Source: Cellulomonas sp. (GTDB lineage: Bacteria > Actinomycetota > Actinomycetes > Actinomycetales > Cellulomonadaceae). From it: 64,000 bases of DNA. This document shows positions 8,030 through 15,498 of this stretch, in pieces. Below the pieces are notes generated by a model. It made no database searches, was not told the DNA's origin, and was given only the letters and a program-made list of their open reading frames with translations. The stretch is from positions 1 to 64,000 of the forward strand of contig NZ_JADGMY010000036.1 in assembly GCF_015234515.1 (NCBI RefSeq). Direction: 5' to 3'. Each line of letters starts with the position of its first letter. The stretch's first letter is position 1. Both the position numbers and the translations under genes were made by a program.

Positions 8030-8767
8030 TCATGGCGGGACGTCCGGGACGAAGTCGAGGCGCCTCGCCAGGACCGCCGCCGCCACGTCCGCCAGCCCCT
8101 CGTCGAGGGCGAACGCGTGCGCCCGCAGCACTGCGAGCGCGTCCGGCGCCGGCACCGCGAGCTGCGCCATCACCATCCCGACCGCCTGGTTGATCTCCCG
8201 GCGGCCGTCCCACGACGCCGGCGTCGCGCCCGCCGCCTCGCGCGCCTCGTGCACCACGGCGACGGCGACCACGTCGGCGAGGTGCATCAGCTCCTGCGTG
8301 GCGGCCCTCAGCGGACCGCGCGCCGTGCGGTGCAGCAGCATCGTCCCCAGCACGGCCGACCCGGAGTGCATCGGGACGGCGGTCGCCGTGACGGCCCGCG
8401 TGCGTCGCGCCGCGACCTCGCTGAACTGCGGCCAGCGCGGGTCGGCACGCGCGAGCTCGGCCGTGACGACGTCGTCCACGTCGATCGCCACGACGGCCGG
8501 GCCGTCACCGAGGTCGTCGTGGATGTGTTCGAGGTCCGTCGCCGTGGTGTTCGTGGACGCGACGACCGTGCGCTCGCCCGTGGTCGCGACGACGGCGATC
8601 GAGCCGCCGTCCGCCTGCACGAGGCGGCAGGTCGCCTGGCAGAGCCGCCACGCGAGCGGCTCCGACGCGGGGAGCGCGGCCGTCAGGCCCATGAGGTGCG
8701 CGAGGAGCGCCGACCGTTCGCGCATGCCCACCTCGTCCCCCGCGTCCCCGCGCACGTCGTCCCGCAT
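8030..8767 (-). CDS. GAF-ANTAR domain protein
   Basis: A 245-residue paralogue with an N-terminal GAF-like region (QADGGSIAVVATT; LGDGPAVVAIDVDD) and an ANTAR domain at about 187-240 (INQAVGMVMAQLAVPAPDAL). Two starts are possible: the ATG at 8767, lying 14 bases after a TAGGCT -10 candidate with no Shine-Dalgarno, and an ATG at 8725 preceded by GAGGTGGG. I list the longer form; similarity to family members does not need the first 14 residues. It is 49 bases upstream of the next ANTAR gene on the minus strand. Confidence 0.8.
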   Translation of the reverse strand: MRDDVRGDAGDEVGMRERSALLAHLMGLTAALPASEPLAWRLCQATCRLVQADGGSIAVVATTGERTVVASTNTTATDLEHIHDDLGDGPAVVAIDVDDVVTAELARADPRWPQFSEVAARRTRAVTATAVPMHSGSAVLGTMLLHRTARGPLRAATQELMHLADVVAVAVVHEAREAAGATPASWDGRREINQAVGMVMAQLAVPAPDALAVLRAHAFALDEGLADVAAAVLARRLDFVPDVPP

Positions 8768-8781
8768 CGGCGACAGGGAGC

Positions 8782-8787
8782 AGCCTA
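8782..8787 (-). promoter_or_regulatory. Candidate -10 (TAGGCT) of the ANTAR gene at 8767
   Basis: Read on the minus strand this is TAGGCT, 14 bases before the ATG at 8767. A transcript starting about 7 bases downstream would have a leader of only a few bases. Confidence 0.45.
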
Positions 8788-8837
8788 GCGACGTCGCGAC
8801 CGGTCGACCCGCCGGGACGCTCGCCGCCCCGGCGCCG

Positions 8838-8869
8838 GGCGGCGCGGCGTCGGGGCGGCGCGGCGTCGG
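8838..8869. repeat. Perfect 16-bp tandem duplication
   Basis: The 16-mer GGCGGCGCGGCGTCGG occurs at 8838-8853 and again at 8854-8869 without a gap. It lies between two divergent ANTAR genes, just upstream of the TAGAGT promoter candidate. Probably replication slippage in GC-rich sequence. Confidence 0.7.
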
Positions 8870-8878
8870 CCCCGGTCG

Positions 8879-8884
8879 TAGAGT
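8879..8884 (+). promoter_or_regulatory. Candidate -10 (TAGAGT)
   Basis: TAGAGT matches the TAnnnT pattern and lies 45 bases before the ATG at 8929, which has its own AAGGAGG ribosome-binding site. It probably drives the ANTAR-phosphatase pair. Confidence 0.5.
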
Positions 8885-8928
8885 CGAGAGATCACCGCGA
8901 GCGGTTGAGCGCGCAAGGAGGCGACGTC

Positions 8929-9648
8929 ATGGCGACCGGATCCTCGTTGGAGCAGGTCGTGGCCCGGGCGTCCGGGCTGATGCTGGCGGACCGGACCGTC
9001 GACGGGGTGCTGCGGCTGCTGACGTCGACCGCGGTGCAGGCCGTGCCGTCGGCCTACGGGGCCGGGATCACGCTGGTGGGGGACGACGGAGTCTCGACCA
9101 CCGCCGCCGGGACCGACCGGCTCGTCGAGGGAGCCGACGCCCTGCAGTACGACCTGGCGGAGGGTCCCTGCCTGACCGCCTGGCTGACGCGGCGCGTCGT
9201 GCGCGTCGACGACGCCGCTGCTGAGCGGCGTTGGCCCCGGTGGGCCGCCGCCCTCGTCGAGCTGGGCCTGCACGCCGTCCTCAGCGCGCCCGTCGTCGCA
9301 GGAGATGCCGCGCTCGGCGCGATCAAGCTGTACTCGCCGGACGCCGGGGCGTTCACGGACCACGACGAGACGACGCTGGGGCTGTTCGCCGCGCAGACCG
9401 CGCTGCTGGTCGCGGGTGCGCGCTCGTCCCGCCAGGCAGCACGGCTCGGCGCCGACGTGCAGGCGCTGCTCGCGCGGCGCGATGCGCTGCAGCAGGCCAT
9501 CGGGATCGTCATGGGGCGGGACCGCCTCACGGAGCAGGCCGCCCTCGGCCACCTCGCGTCCATCGCCGAGCGCGAGCGCGTCAGCGTCCACGACATCGCC
9601 TCACGCACGCTGACCGAGCACGCCCGCCGGGTGGGCGTGCGGCAGTGA
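8929..9648 (+). CDS. GAF-ANTAR domain protein
   Basis: A 239-residue protein with a full GAF domain (about residues 20-165; AEGPCLTAWLTRRVVRVDD, then a strand-rich part ending GAIKLYSPDAGAF) and an ANTAR domain at about 183-235 (RRDALQQAIGIVMGRDRLTE), the closest of the five to the family consensus. A strong AAGGAGG fixes the ATG at 8929. Its stop overlaps the GTG of the phosphatase gene by four bases, so the two are translationally coupled and probably act in one pathway. Confidence 0.88.
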   Translation: MATGSSLEQVVARASGLMLADRTVDGVLRLLTSTAVQAVPSAYGAGITLVGDDGVSTTAAGTDRLVEGADALQYDLAEGPCLTAWLTRRVVRVDDAAAERRWPRWAAALVELGLHAVLSAPVVAGDAALGAIKLYSPDAGAFTDHDETTLGLFAAQTALLVAGARSSRQAARLGADVQALLARRDALQQAIGIVMGRDRLTEQAALGHLASIAERERVSVHDIASRTLTEHARRVGVRQ

Positions 9649-11138
9649 CGACGCAGGAGCAGCAGCAGCGCCTCATCCGCATCGCGCACCTGCGCACCCG
9701 CCAGACGGTCGACGACCTGTGGTTGCGGTACGCCGCCCTCGGCGGCAACGCCGGGACCGCGGACCTCGAGGCCTTCCTCTCCGGCACCGCCGACCTGCCC
9801 GAGGTCGAGCGCGACCGCGTCGCGCTCGCCGTCAACGACCACCTCAACACGCTCGCCGGTGCCACGCGCGCCCCGTACTCCCACAACCTGCGCCCGCCCG
9901 AGCCGTCGACCGGCCTGCCGGCCGCACTGGTCGCGATGCTCCGGGGTACCCACCTGGCCCCGCCCGAGGCGCTGTCCGCCGTCCTGTCCGCCGCGGGCCG
10001 TCACCTGGGCGTGAGCGCCGTGGCGTACCTCGCCGACGACGCCAAGGAGGTCCTCGTCCCGGTGCCCGGCGGCCCTGGGCCGGAGCGCGCCCCGCTGCGC
10101 ATCGACGGCACCCTCCCGGGCCGGGCCTTCCGCCTGCTCCAGATCGAGACGACCGTGTCGGACGACGGCCAGGCGCGCCTGTGGGTGCCCGTGATCGACG
10201 GCGTCGAGCGGATCGGGGTGCTCGACGTCATGACGCGTGCGCCGGCGGAGCTCACGGACCCGCACCTGCACCGCCAGTGCTGGTGGTGGGCGCACTACCT
10301 CGGCCACCTCCTGTCCTCGATGACCGCCTACGGCGACTTCTTCGAGACGCTGCGCGTGACCCGCCCCCGCACCACGCAGGCCGAGCTCGTGTGGCGCCTG
10401 CTGCCGCCGTTGACGGCCGGGACCGACCGCGTACTCGTCTCCGGTCGCGTCGAGCCTTCGCACGACGTCGGGGGCGACCTGTTCGACTACGCCCTGTCGC
10501 GCGACCGCGCGCAGTTCGCCGTGATCGACGCCATGGGGCACGACCTGCGCGCCGGCCTCGCGGCCGCGACCGCGGTGTCGGCGTACCGCAGCGCGCGACG
10601 CTCGGGTGCCGGGCTCTTCGAGCAGGCCGAGGCGGTCCACGACGCGGTCACCGAGCAGTTCGAGGGCGACGTGCTGGCGACCGGCGTCGTCGCCGACCTC
10701 GACCTCACGACGGGGCGGCTGCGGTACCTCGTCGCCGGGCACCCCGTGCCCCTGCTGTTCCGCGACGGCAAGGTCGTCAAGAGGCTCGACGGGGGTCGAC
10801 GTCCGGTGCTCGGTCTCGACCTGCGCGGCGTGACGGTCGGCGAGGAGCACCTGCAGCCCGGCGACACGGTGGTGCTGTACACCGACGGGATCACCGAGGC
10901 CCGCGACCGGCAGCGCGAGGAGTTCGGCCTCGCACGGCTCACCGACACGCTGCAGCGCGGTGCCGCCGAGCGTCTCCCACTGCCGGAGGTCGTGCGTCGG
11001 GTCGTCAAGGCGATCCTGGAGCACCAGGACGGCGTCCTCCAGGACGACGCGACGCTGCTGCTGGTCCGGTGGACGACCGTGGGCCAGGACGCGCTCGACC
11101 CCGAGCCGCCCGCGCCCTACCCGGAGGCGCCGGTGTGA
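9645..11138 (+). CDS. GAF / SpoIIE-type PP2C phosphatase
   Basis: A 497-residue soluble protein. An N-terminal helical region with DDLWLRYAALGG and a GAF-like middle (about 85-210) precede a PP2C/SpoIIE serine phosphatase domain (about 265-480). Phosphatase landmarks are EPSHDVGGDLFDY, VIDAMGHDLRAG, GDTVVLYTDGITEAR and QDDATLLLV, which keep the metal-binding Asp residues. Such phosphatases usually dephosphorylate anti-sigma-factor antagonists. Here the partner encoded in a GTGA overlap is a GAF-ANTAR protein, so it may instead control antitermination (inference). Its 3' end overlaps the convergent glycosyltransferase gene by 22 bases. Confidence 0.87.
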   Translation: MTTQEQQQRLIRIAHLRTRQTVDDLWLRYAALGGNAGTADLEAFLSGTADLPEVERDRVALAVNDHLNTLAGATRAPYSHNLRPPEPSTGLPAALVAMLRGTHLAPPEALSAVLSAAGRHLGVSAVAYLADDAKEVLVPVPGGPGPERAPLRIDGTLPGRAFRLLQIETTVSDDGQARLWVPVIDGVERIGVLDVMTRAPAELTDPHLHRQCWWWAHYLGHLLSSMTAYGDFFETLRVTRPRTTQAELVWRLLPPLTAGTDRVLVSGRVEPSHDVGGDLFDYALSRDRAQFAVIDAMGHDLRAGLAAATAVSAYRSARRSGAGLFEQAEAVHDAVTEQFEGDVLATGVVADLDLTTGRLRYLVAGHPVPLLFRDGKVVKRLDGGRRPVLGLDLRGVTVGEEHLQPGDTVVLYTDGITEARDRQREEFGLARLTDTLQRGAAERLPLPEVVRRVVKAILEHQDGVLQDDATLLLVRWTTVGQDALDPEPPAPYPEAPV

Positions 11139-11926
11139 GGGTGCCCCGGCACGCGCACCCCGTCAGGGCGCAGCCGCACCCGCCACCGCTGCCACGGGGG
11201 CATCACCTGCCACTGCCGCCGCAGGGTCCGGAACGCACGCCTGAAGCGCCGGACCCACTGCCGACCCGGACGCACCGACCGCGCCGAGACCCCGACACGC
11301 CATGTCCGGTCCACCACGACCCGGGCCGCGGGGCCGAGCGCCATCGCGAGGTCCAGGTCGTCGTGCACGTCGTCGGTGCGGGTCACGTCGCCGCGGACGC
11401 GCTGCCAGGCCCCGGTACGGAACGCTGCCGACGACCCCCAGAGCACCGGGTGCCCCGCGGCGAGCGCGCCGAGGGCGTAGTACGACCCGAGGTAGGTCGC
11501 GGCGAGCAGAGCGCCCCACGGCACCGGCAGGTCGAACCGACCCCAGCCGCTGACCGCCTCGACATCCGGGTCGCGCAGCACGTCCAGCGCGTGGGCGACC
11601 CAGTCCGGGCCCGGGCGGGAGTCGGCGTCCAGCCGCAGGATGACGTCGCCGCGGGCGGCGTCGTAGCCGGTCGCGACCGCCGCCGGGATGCCCACGCGGG
11701 GCTCGTGGACCACCCGGGCGCCGTGCCGAAGGGCGACGTCCGCGGTCTCGTCCTGCGACGCGTTGTCGACGACCACGACCTCGTCCGGGACGCGGGTCTG
11801 GCGCGCGAGGAGCGCGAGGCACACGGCGAGGTGCGCGGCGTCGTCCCGGGCCGGGACGACGACCGAGACGACGACGTCACGTCCCGCGCCACGAGTCTCC
11901 GGCGCAGCGGTGGCGTCCGGGGTCAC
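11117..11926 (-). CDS. Family 2 glycosyltransferase
   Basis: A 269-residue GT2 enzyme. The N-terminal GT-A core shows SVVVPARDDA, VVVVDNASQDET and the DxD-like RLDADSRPG, and a later TDDVHDDLDLAM segment is typical of the catalytic-base region. One hydrophobic stretch (about residues 140-160) could be membrane-associated, and the C-terminus is very Arg-rich. AGGAGG lies three bases before the GTG start at 11926. Acceptor unknown. The 3' end overlaps the phosphatase gene by 22 bases, and there is no obvious link to the heptose operon 2 kb away. Confidence 0.82.
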   Translation of the reverse strand: MTPDATAAPETRGAGRDVVVSVVVPARDDAAHLAVCLALLARQTRVPDEVVVVDNASQDETADVALRHGARVVHEPRVGIPAAVATGYDAARGDVILRLDADSRPGPDWVAHALDVLRDPDVEAVSGWGRFDLPVPWGALLAATYLGSYYALGALAAGHPVLWGSSAAFRTGAWQRVRGDVTRTDDVHDDLDLAMALGPAARVVVDRTWRVGVSARSVRPGRQWVRRFRRAFRTLRRQWQVMPPWQRWRVRLRPDGVRVPGHPHTGASG

Positions 11927-11940
11927 GGTCCTCCTGCCTG

Positions 11941-12039
11941 GCCCCGACGACGTCGGGGCTCGTCCGCACGATCGTGACCCCTGCGTCGGGAGCCCGCCAC
12001 CGGTGCCGGCTCGGAGCTCGCCGGTCCTCCGGTGCCGGC
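11941..12039. promoter_or_regulatory. Cluster of palindromes and repeats upstream of a glycosyltransferase
   Basis: This interval holds an 8-bp hairpin with a GAC loop (11941-11948 with 11952-11959), a perfect palindrome CACGATCGTG (11967-11976), and an 11-bp direct repeat CCGGTGCCGGC (12000-12010 and 12029-12039). It separates the end of the aldehyde dehydrogenase gene from the glycosyltransferase start. The hairpin could terminate one transcript or regulate the other. Confidence 0.35.
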
Positions 12040-12086
12040 ACTCCTCACGTGGCCGCCGCGGGACCCGGTGACGTCGTCGGGTGGCG

Positions 12087-13574
12087 TCAGCCGGTGACGG
12101 CGGGTTCGACGTGCACGGCCTTGAGCTGTGTCATCGCCGCCAGCAGGTCAGGGCCGTAGCCGGCGCCCGCGCCAGACTCACGCCGCGGGTCGGCCGAGCC
12201 GCCGGGTGCACCGCCGAAGACCGCGTTCACCTTGACGGTCCCGACGTCGAGCTGCTCGCCCGCGAGCAGCGCGTGGTCCAGCCGCGGCGTCAGCACGGTC
12301 GCCGCGAGCCCGTAGGCGCCCGCATCGGCCAGGTCCAGCGCGGTGGCGAAGTCGGGCACCCGCGTGACGGCCGCCACCGGACCGAAGGTCTCGTCCCGCA
12401 TGACCGCCATGTCGGCGGTGCAGCCGTCGAGGACCGTCGGCGCGTAGAACGCGCCCGGCCCGTCGAGCGCGCGGCCCCCGGCGAGCACGCGCGCGCCCGC
12501 CGCCACGGCCTCGTCGACGTGCCGGGCGACGACGTCGCGCTGCACCACGTCGACCAGCGGGCCCAGGTCGGTCCCGGGGTCGTCGGGCGCACCGACCCGC
12601 AGACCCCACGCGATCTCGACGAGCGCGTCGAGGACCGCGTCGGCGACGTCCTGGTGCAGGTACACGCGCTCGACCGACGTGCACAGCTGCCCCGTGTTGG
12701 TGAACGCACCCGTGGCGATCTGCTGCGCCGCCCACGTCGGGTCGACGCCCGAGTCGACGATCAGCGCGTCCTTGCCGCCGTTCTCCCGCAGCACGCGCGC
12801 CCCGCGCTCCCCCGCCGCACGCGCGACGGCGCGACCGGTCGCGCTGCTGCCGACCTGCGCGACGAGCGCCACGCGGGCGTCGGCGACCAGGGCGGCGCCC
12901 GTCTCGCCGTCACCGTTGAGCACCTCCAGGACGCCTGGGGGAAACGCGGCGGCGATCGTCCGTGCGAGCTCCCAGCCCGCACGCGGGCTGCGTTCGGACG
13001 GCTTGTGCACGACGGTGTTGCCCGTCACCAGCGCGGCAGCCAGCAGCCCGGCGGCCGCCGGGTACGGGTCGTTCCACGGCGTGATCACCGCGACGACGCC
13101 GTGCGGCTCGCGGCGCACGACGTCGAGCGCGAGCGGGTCGCCCGCGAGCGCCCGGCCCGCGGCCCCCAGGCCCGTGGTGGCCGCCTCCTCGAGGATGTCC
13201 GCCGCGACCTGCGCCGAGGCGACGGACTGCGTCAGGAGCCGTCCCGTGTCCTGCGTGAGCAGGTGCCCGAGCTCCTCGGCCCGCTCCCGGACGCCGGCGG
13301 CGGCGGTGCGCAACGCGGCCGCCCGCTCCCCCGGCGCGGTCCGCCGCCAGCCGCGTCGGGCGCCGTACGCGCCGGCCACGGCGGCCTCGACCTCCTGCCC
13401 GTCGGCGGGCACCAGCACCACGAGCGGCCGACCGTCGACGGGCGACACGCGCTCGATCTCCCGGACGCCCCGGGCCGCGACCTCGCGGCCACCGATGCGG
13501 TGCGACCCGAGCCGCTCGACGGACGTCGGGGCGTCGGTGCGCGAGGCAGCGGCGGGCACGGACGTGCTGGTCAT
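12087..13574 (-). CDS. Aldehyde dehydrogenase family protein
   Basis: A 495-residue NAD(P)-dependent dehydrogenase of normal ALDH length, expected to oxidise an aldehyde or semialdehyde to the acid. Landmarks are TPWNDPYPAAAG (the PWN motif), VVHKPSERSP (cofactor-binding Lys), QVGSSATGRAVA, RENGGKDALIV with the general-base Glu near residue 264, FTNTGQLCTSVERV with the catalytic Cys near 298, and DETFGPVAAV. In most relatives the Glu motif reads ELGGK; here Leu is replaced by Asn. GGAG precedes the ATG. The gene diverges from the carbamoyltransferase, so the two could share control. Substrate unknown. Confidence 0.88.
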   Translation of the reverse strand: MTSTSVPAAASRTDAPTSVERLGSHRIGGREVAARGVREIERVSPVDGRPLVVLVPADGQEVEAAVAGAYGARRGWRRTAPGERAAALRTAAAGVRERAEELGHLLTQDTGRLLTQSVASAQVAADILEEAATTGLGAAGRALAGDPLALDVVRREPHGVVAVITPWNDPYPAAAGLLAAALVTGNTVVHKPSERSPRAGWELARTIAAAFPPGVLEVLNGDGETGAALVADARVALVAQVGSSATGRAVARAAGERGARVLRENGGKDALIVDSGVDPTWAAQQIATGAFTNTGQLCTSVERVYLHQDVADAVLDALVEIAWGLRVGAPDDPGTDLGPLVDVVQRDVVARHVDEAVAAGARVLAGGRALDGPGAFYAPTVLDGCTADMAVMRDETFGPVAAVTRVPDFATALDLADAGAYGLAATVLTPRLDHALLAGEQLDVGTVKVNAVFGGAPGGSADPRRESGAGAGYGPDLLAAMTQLKAVHVEPAVTG

Positions 13575-13631
13575 GGGCTCTCCGATCGACAGGTCGGGCG
13601 ACGGACGGACGTGGCGCGGGACGAGTCCGGA

Positions 13632-13680
13632 CGAGACCGGCGAATCGTCTCGACGTGCAGGAGCGGGTGAAGTGCTTCAC
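13632..13680. promoter_or_regulatory. Inverted repeats in the ALDH / heptose-operon divergent region
   Basis: CGAGAC (13632-13637) and GTCTCG (13647-13652) form an inverted repeat, and GTGAAG (13667-13672) with CTTCAC (13675-13680) form another around a TG centre. Both lie in the 205-base region between the divergent aldehyde dehydrogenase and carbamoyltransferase genes, where operators for the nine-gene operon would be expected. Confidence 0.4.
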
Positions 13681-13779
13681 GCTGGGCCGGGATCACCGGC
13701 GCGGATCGGTTCGGAAGGAGCTGGCCGCAGCGCAGCGTCCACGCACGACTGTGGACCATGCTCGGAAGGTCGGCCACTC

Positions 13780-15498
13780 ATGCGTGTGCTCGGCGTGAAT
13801 GCCATCTACCACGACCCGTCCGCCGCTCTCGTCGTCGACGGCGAGGTCGTCGCCGCCGCCGAGGAGGAGCGCTTCAGCCGCCGCAAGCACGGCAAGCGTC
13901 CCGTGCCCTTCTCGGCGTGGGAGCTGCCGGAGCTGGCGATGCGGTGGTGCCTCGAGCGTGCCGGGCTGACCCCGCGTGACGTGGACGTGGTCGCGTACTC
14001 GTTCGACCCGGAGCTGTCGAAGTCGGCGGAGGACCTCGGGCTGCACGACCCGTGGGACCACCTGCGCACCACCTACGCGCAGACCGTCGGCGGGTTCCTG
14101 CGCAGCGCCCTGCCGGGCATCGAGGCGGCACGCCTGCACCACGTGCCCCACCACGTCGCGCACGCGGCGTCGGCCGCGCTCGCCTCGCCGTTCCCGACGA
14201 GCAGCGTCCTGGTGCTGGACGGTCGCGGCGAGCGCGCGTCGCACCTGGCAGGTCGCTACGAGGCCGGGCGCATCGAGGTGTTCACCACCCAGGAGCTGCC
14301 GCACTCGCTCGGGCTGCTCTACGAGTCGTTGACGGAGCACCTGGGCTTCCTGCGCTCGTCCGACGAGTACAAGGTCATGGCGCTCGCCTCCTACGGGCAG
14401 CCGCGCTTCCTCGACCAGCTGCGCGAGCACGTGTACGCGACCGGGGACGGCGGGTTCGTCGCCGAGATCCCGGACTGGTCGCAGCTCGCGAGCAAGCGCG
14501 TCGACGACGGCACGTGGGGCGGTGAGCACGCCGACCTCGCCGCGTCGGTGCAGGTGCGCCTGGAGGAGGTGCTCGTCGACCTCGCCCGGTGGCTGCACGC
14601 CCGCACCGGTGACCGCGTCCTGACGATGGCCGGCGGCATCGCGCTGAACTGCGTCGCGAACTCGCGCATCTGGCGTGAGAGCGGCTTCGAGGAGGTGTGG
14701 GTCCAGCCCGCCGCCGGCGACGCGGGCACGTCGCTCGGCGCCGCCCTGCAGGCTGCCGCGGAGCTCGGCGAGCCGGTGCGGCCGATGCCGGGCGCGGACC
14801 TGGGCCGCGAGTGGGACGACGACCAGCTCGCCCAGTGGCTGCGGACGGCCCGCGTGCCGTTCACGACGCCGGCTCCGGAGCTGTTCGCCGAGCAGGTCGC
14901 CGACGTGCTGGCGGCGGACGGCGTCGTCGCGTGGTTCGACGGCCGCAGCGAGTTCGGCCCGCGGGCGCTCGGGCACCGCTCGCTGCTGGCGCACCCGGGG
15001 CACGCCGAGAACCTCGAGCGCATGAACGACGTCAAGGGGCGCGAGCAGTTCCGGCCCGTGGCGCCGATGGTCCTGCTGGACCGCGCGGCGGAGATCTTCT
15101 CCGACGGCCCGATCCCGAGCCCGTACATGCTCTTCGTGCACCGCGTCGCCGAGGGGTGGCGCGACCGGATCCCTGCGGCCGTGCACGTCGACGGCACCGC
15201 GCGCATCCAGACCGTCGACCCGGCGAGGCAGCCGCGCCTCGGTGCGACGATCGCGGCGTTCGCGGAGCGCACGGGGCTGCCCGTGGTCATCAACACGAGC
15301 CTCAACACCGCGGGACGGCCGATGGTCGACGACCCCCGTGACGCCCTGGAGCTGTTCGGGTCGGCACCGGTCGACCTGCTGGTCCTGGGACCTCACCTGG
15401 TGCGCCGCGCCGACGTCTTCGCGCCCGCCGGGACGACGCGCGCGGCCGACGACCGGCCGGGCGACGGGGGTCGAGACGGCGAGGGAGCGACGGCGTGA
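13780..15498 (+). CDS. Carbamoyltransferase (NodU/CmcH family)
   Basis: A 572-residue cytoplasmic enzyme that transfers a carbamoyl group from carbamoyl phosphate, via an adenylate, to a hydroxyl group, usually on a sugar. The N-terminal Kae1-like domain shows NAIYHDPSAAL, the metal-binding HHVAHAASA, VLDGRGE and TMAGGIALNCVAN; the C-terminal domain has the hallmark RSEFGPRALGHRSLLA and VINTSLN. GGAAGG precedes the ATG at 13780; the frame is open far upstream only as antisense to the dehydrogenase. It is the first gene of a nine-gene operon for heptose synthesis and glycan assembly, so its acceptor is probably a sugar of that glycan (inference). Confidence 0.92.
   Translation: MRVLGVNAIYHDPSAALVVDGEVVAAAEEERFSRRKHGKRPVPFSAWELPELAMRWCLERAGLTPRDVDVVAYSFDPELSKSAEDLGLHDPWDHLRTTYAQTVGGFLRSALPGIEAARLHHVPHHVAHAASAALASPFPTSSVLVLDGRGERASHLAGRYEAGRIEVFTTQELPHSLGLLYESLTEHLGFLRSSDEYKVMALASYGQPRFLDQLREHVYATGDGGFVAEIPDWSQLASKRVDDGTWGGEHADLAASVQVRLEEVLVDLARWLHARTGDRVLTMAGGIALNCVANSRIWRESGFEEVWVQPAAGDAGTSLGAALQAAAELGEPVRPMPGADLGREWDDDQLAQWLRTARVPFTTPAPELFAEQVADVLAADGVVAWFDGRSEFGPRALGHRSLLAHPGHAENLERMNDVKGREQFRPVAPMVLLDRAAEIFSDGPIPSPYMLFVHRVAEGWRDRIPAAVHVDGTARIQTVDPARQPRLGATIAAFAERTGLPVVINTSLNTAGRPMVDDPRDALELFGSAPVDLLVLGPHLVRRADVFAPAGTTRAADDRPGDGGRDGEGATA

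Noticed and set aside
12679..13779. N-terminal extension of the carbamoyltransferase frame
   Set aside because: This stretch is antisense to the aldehyde dehydrogenase and the family starts at MRVLGVNAIYHD; an RBS precedes the ATG at 13780.
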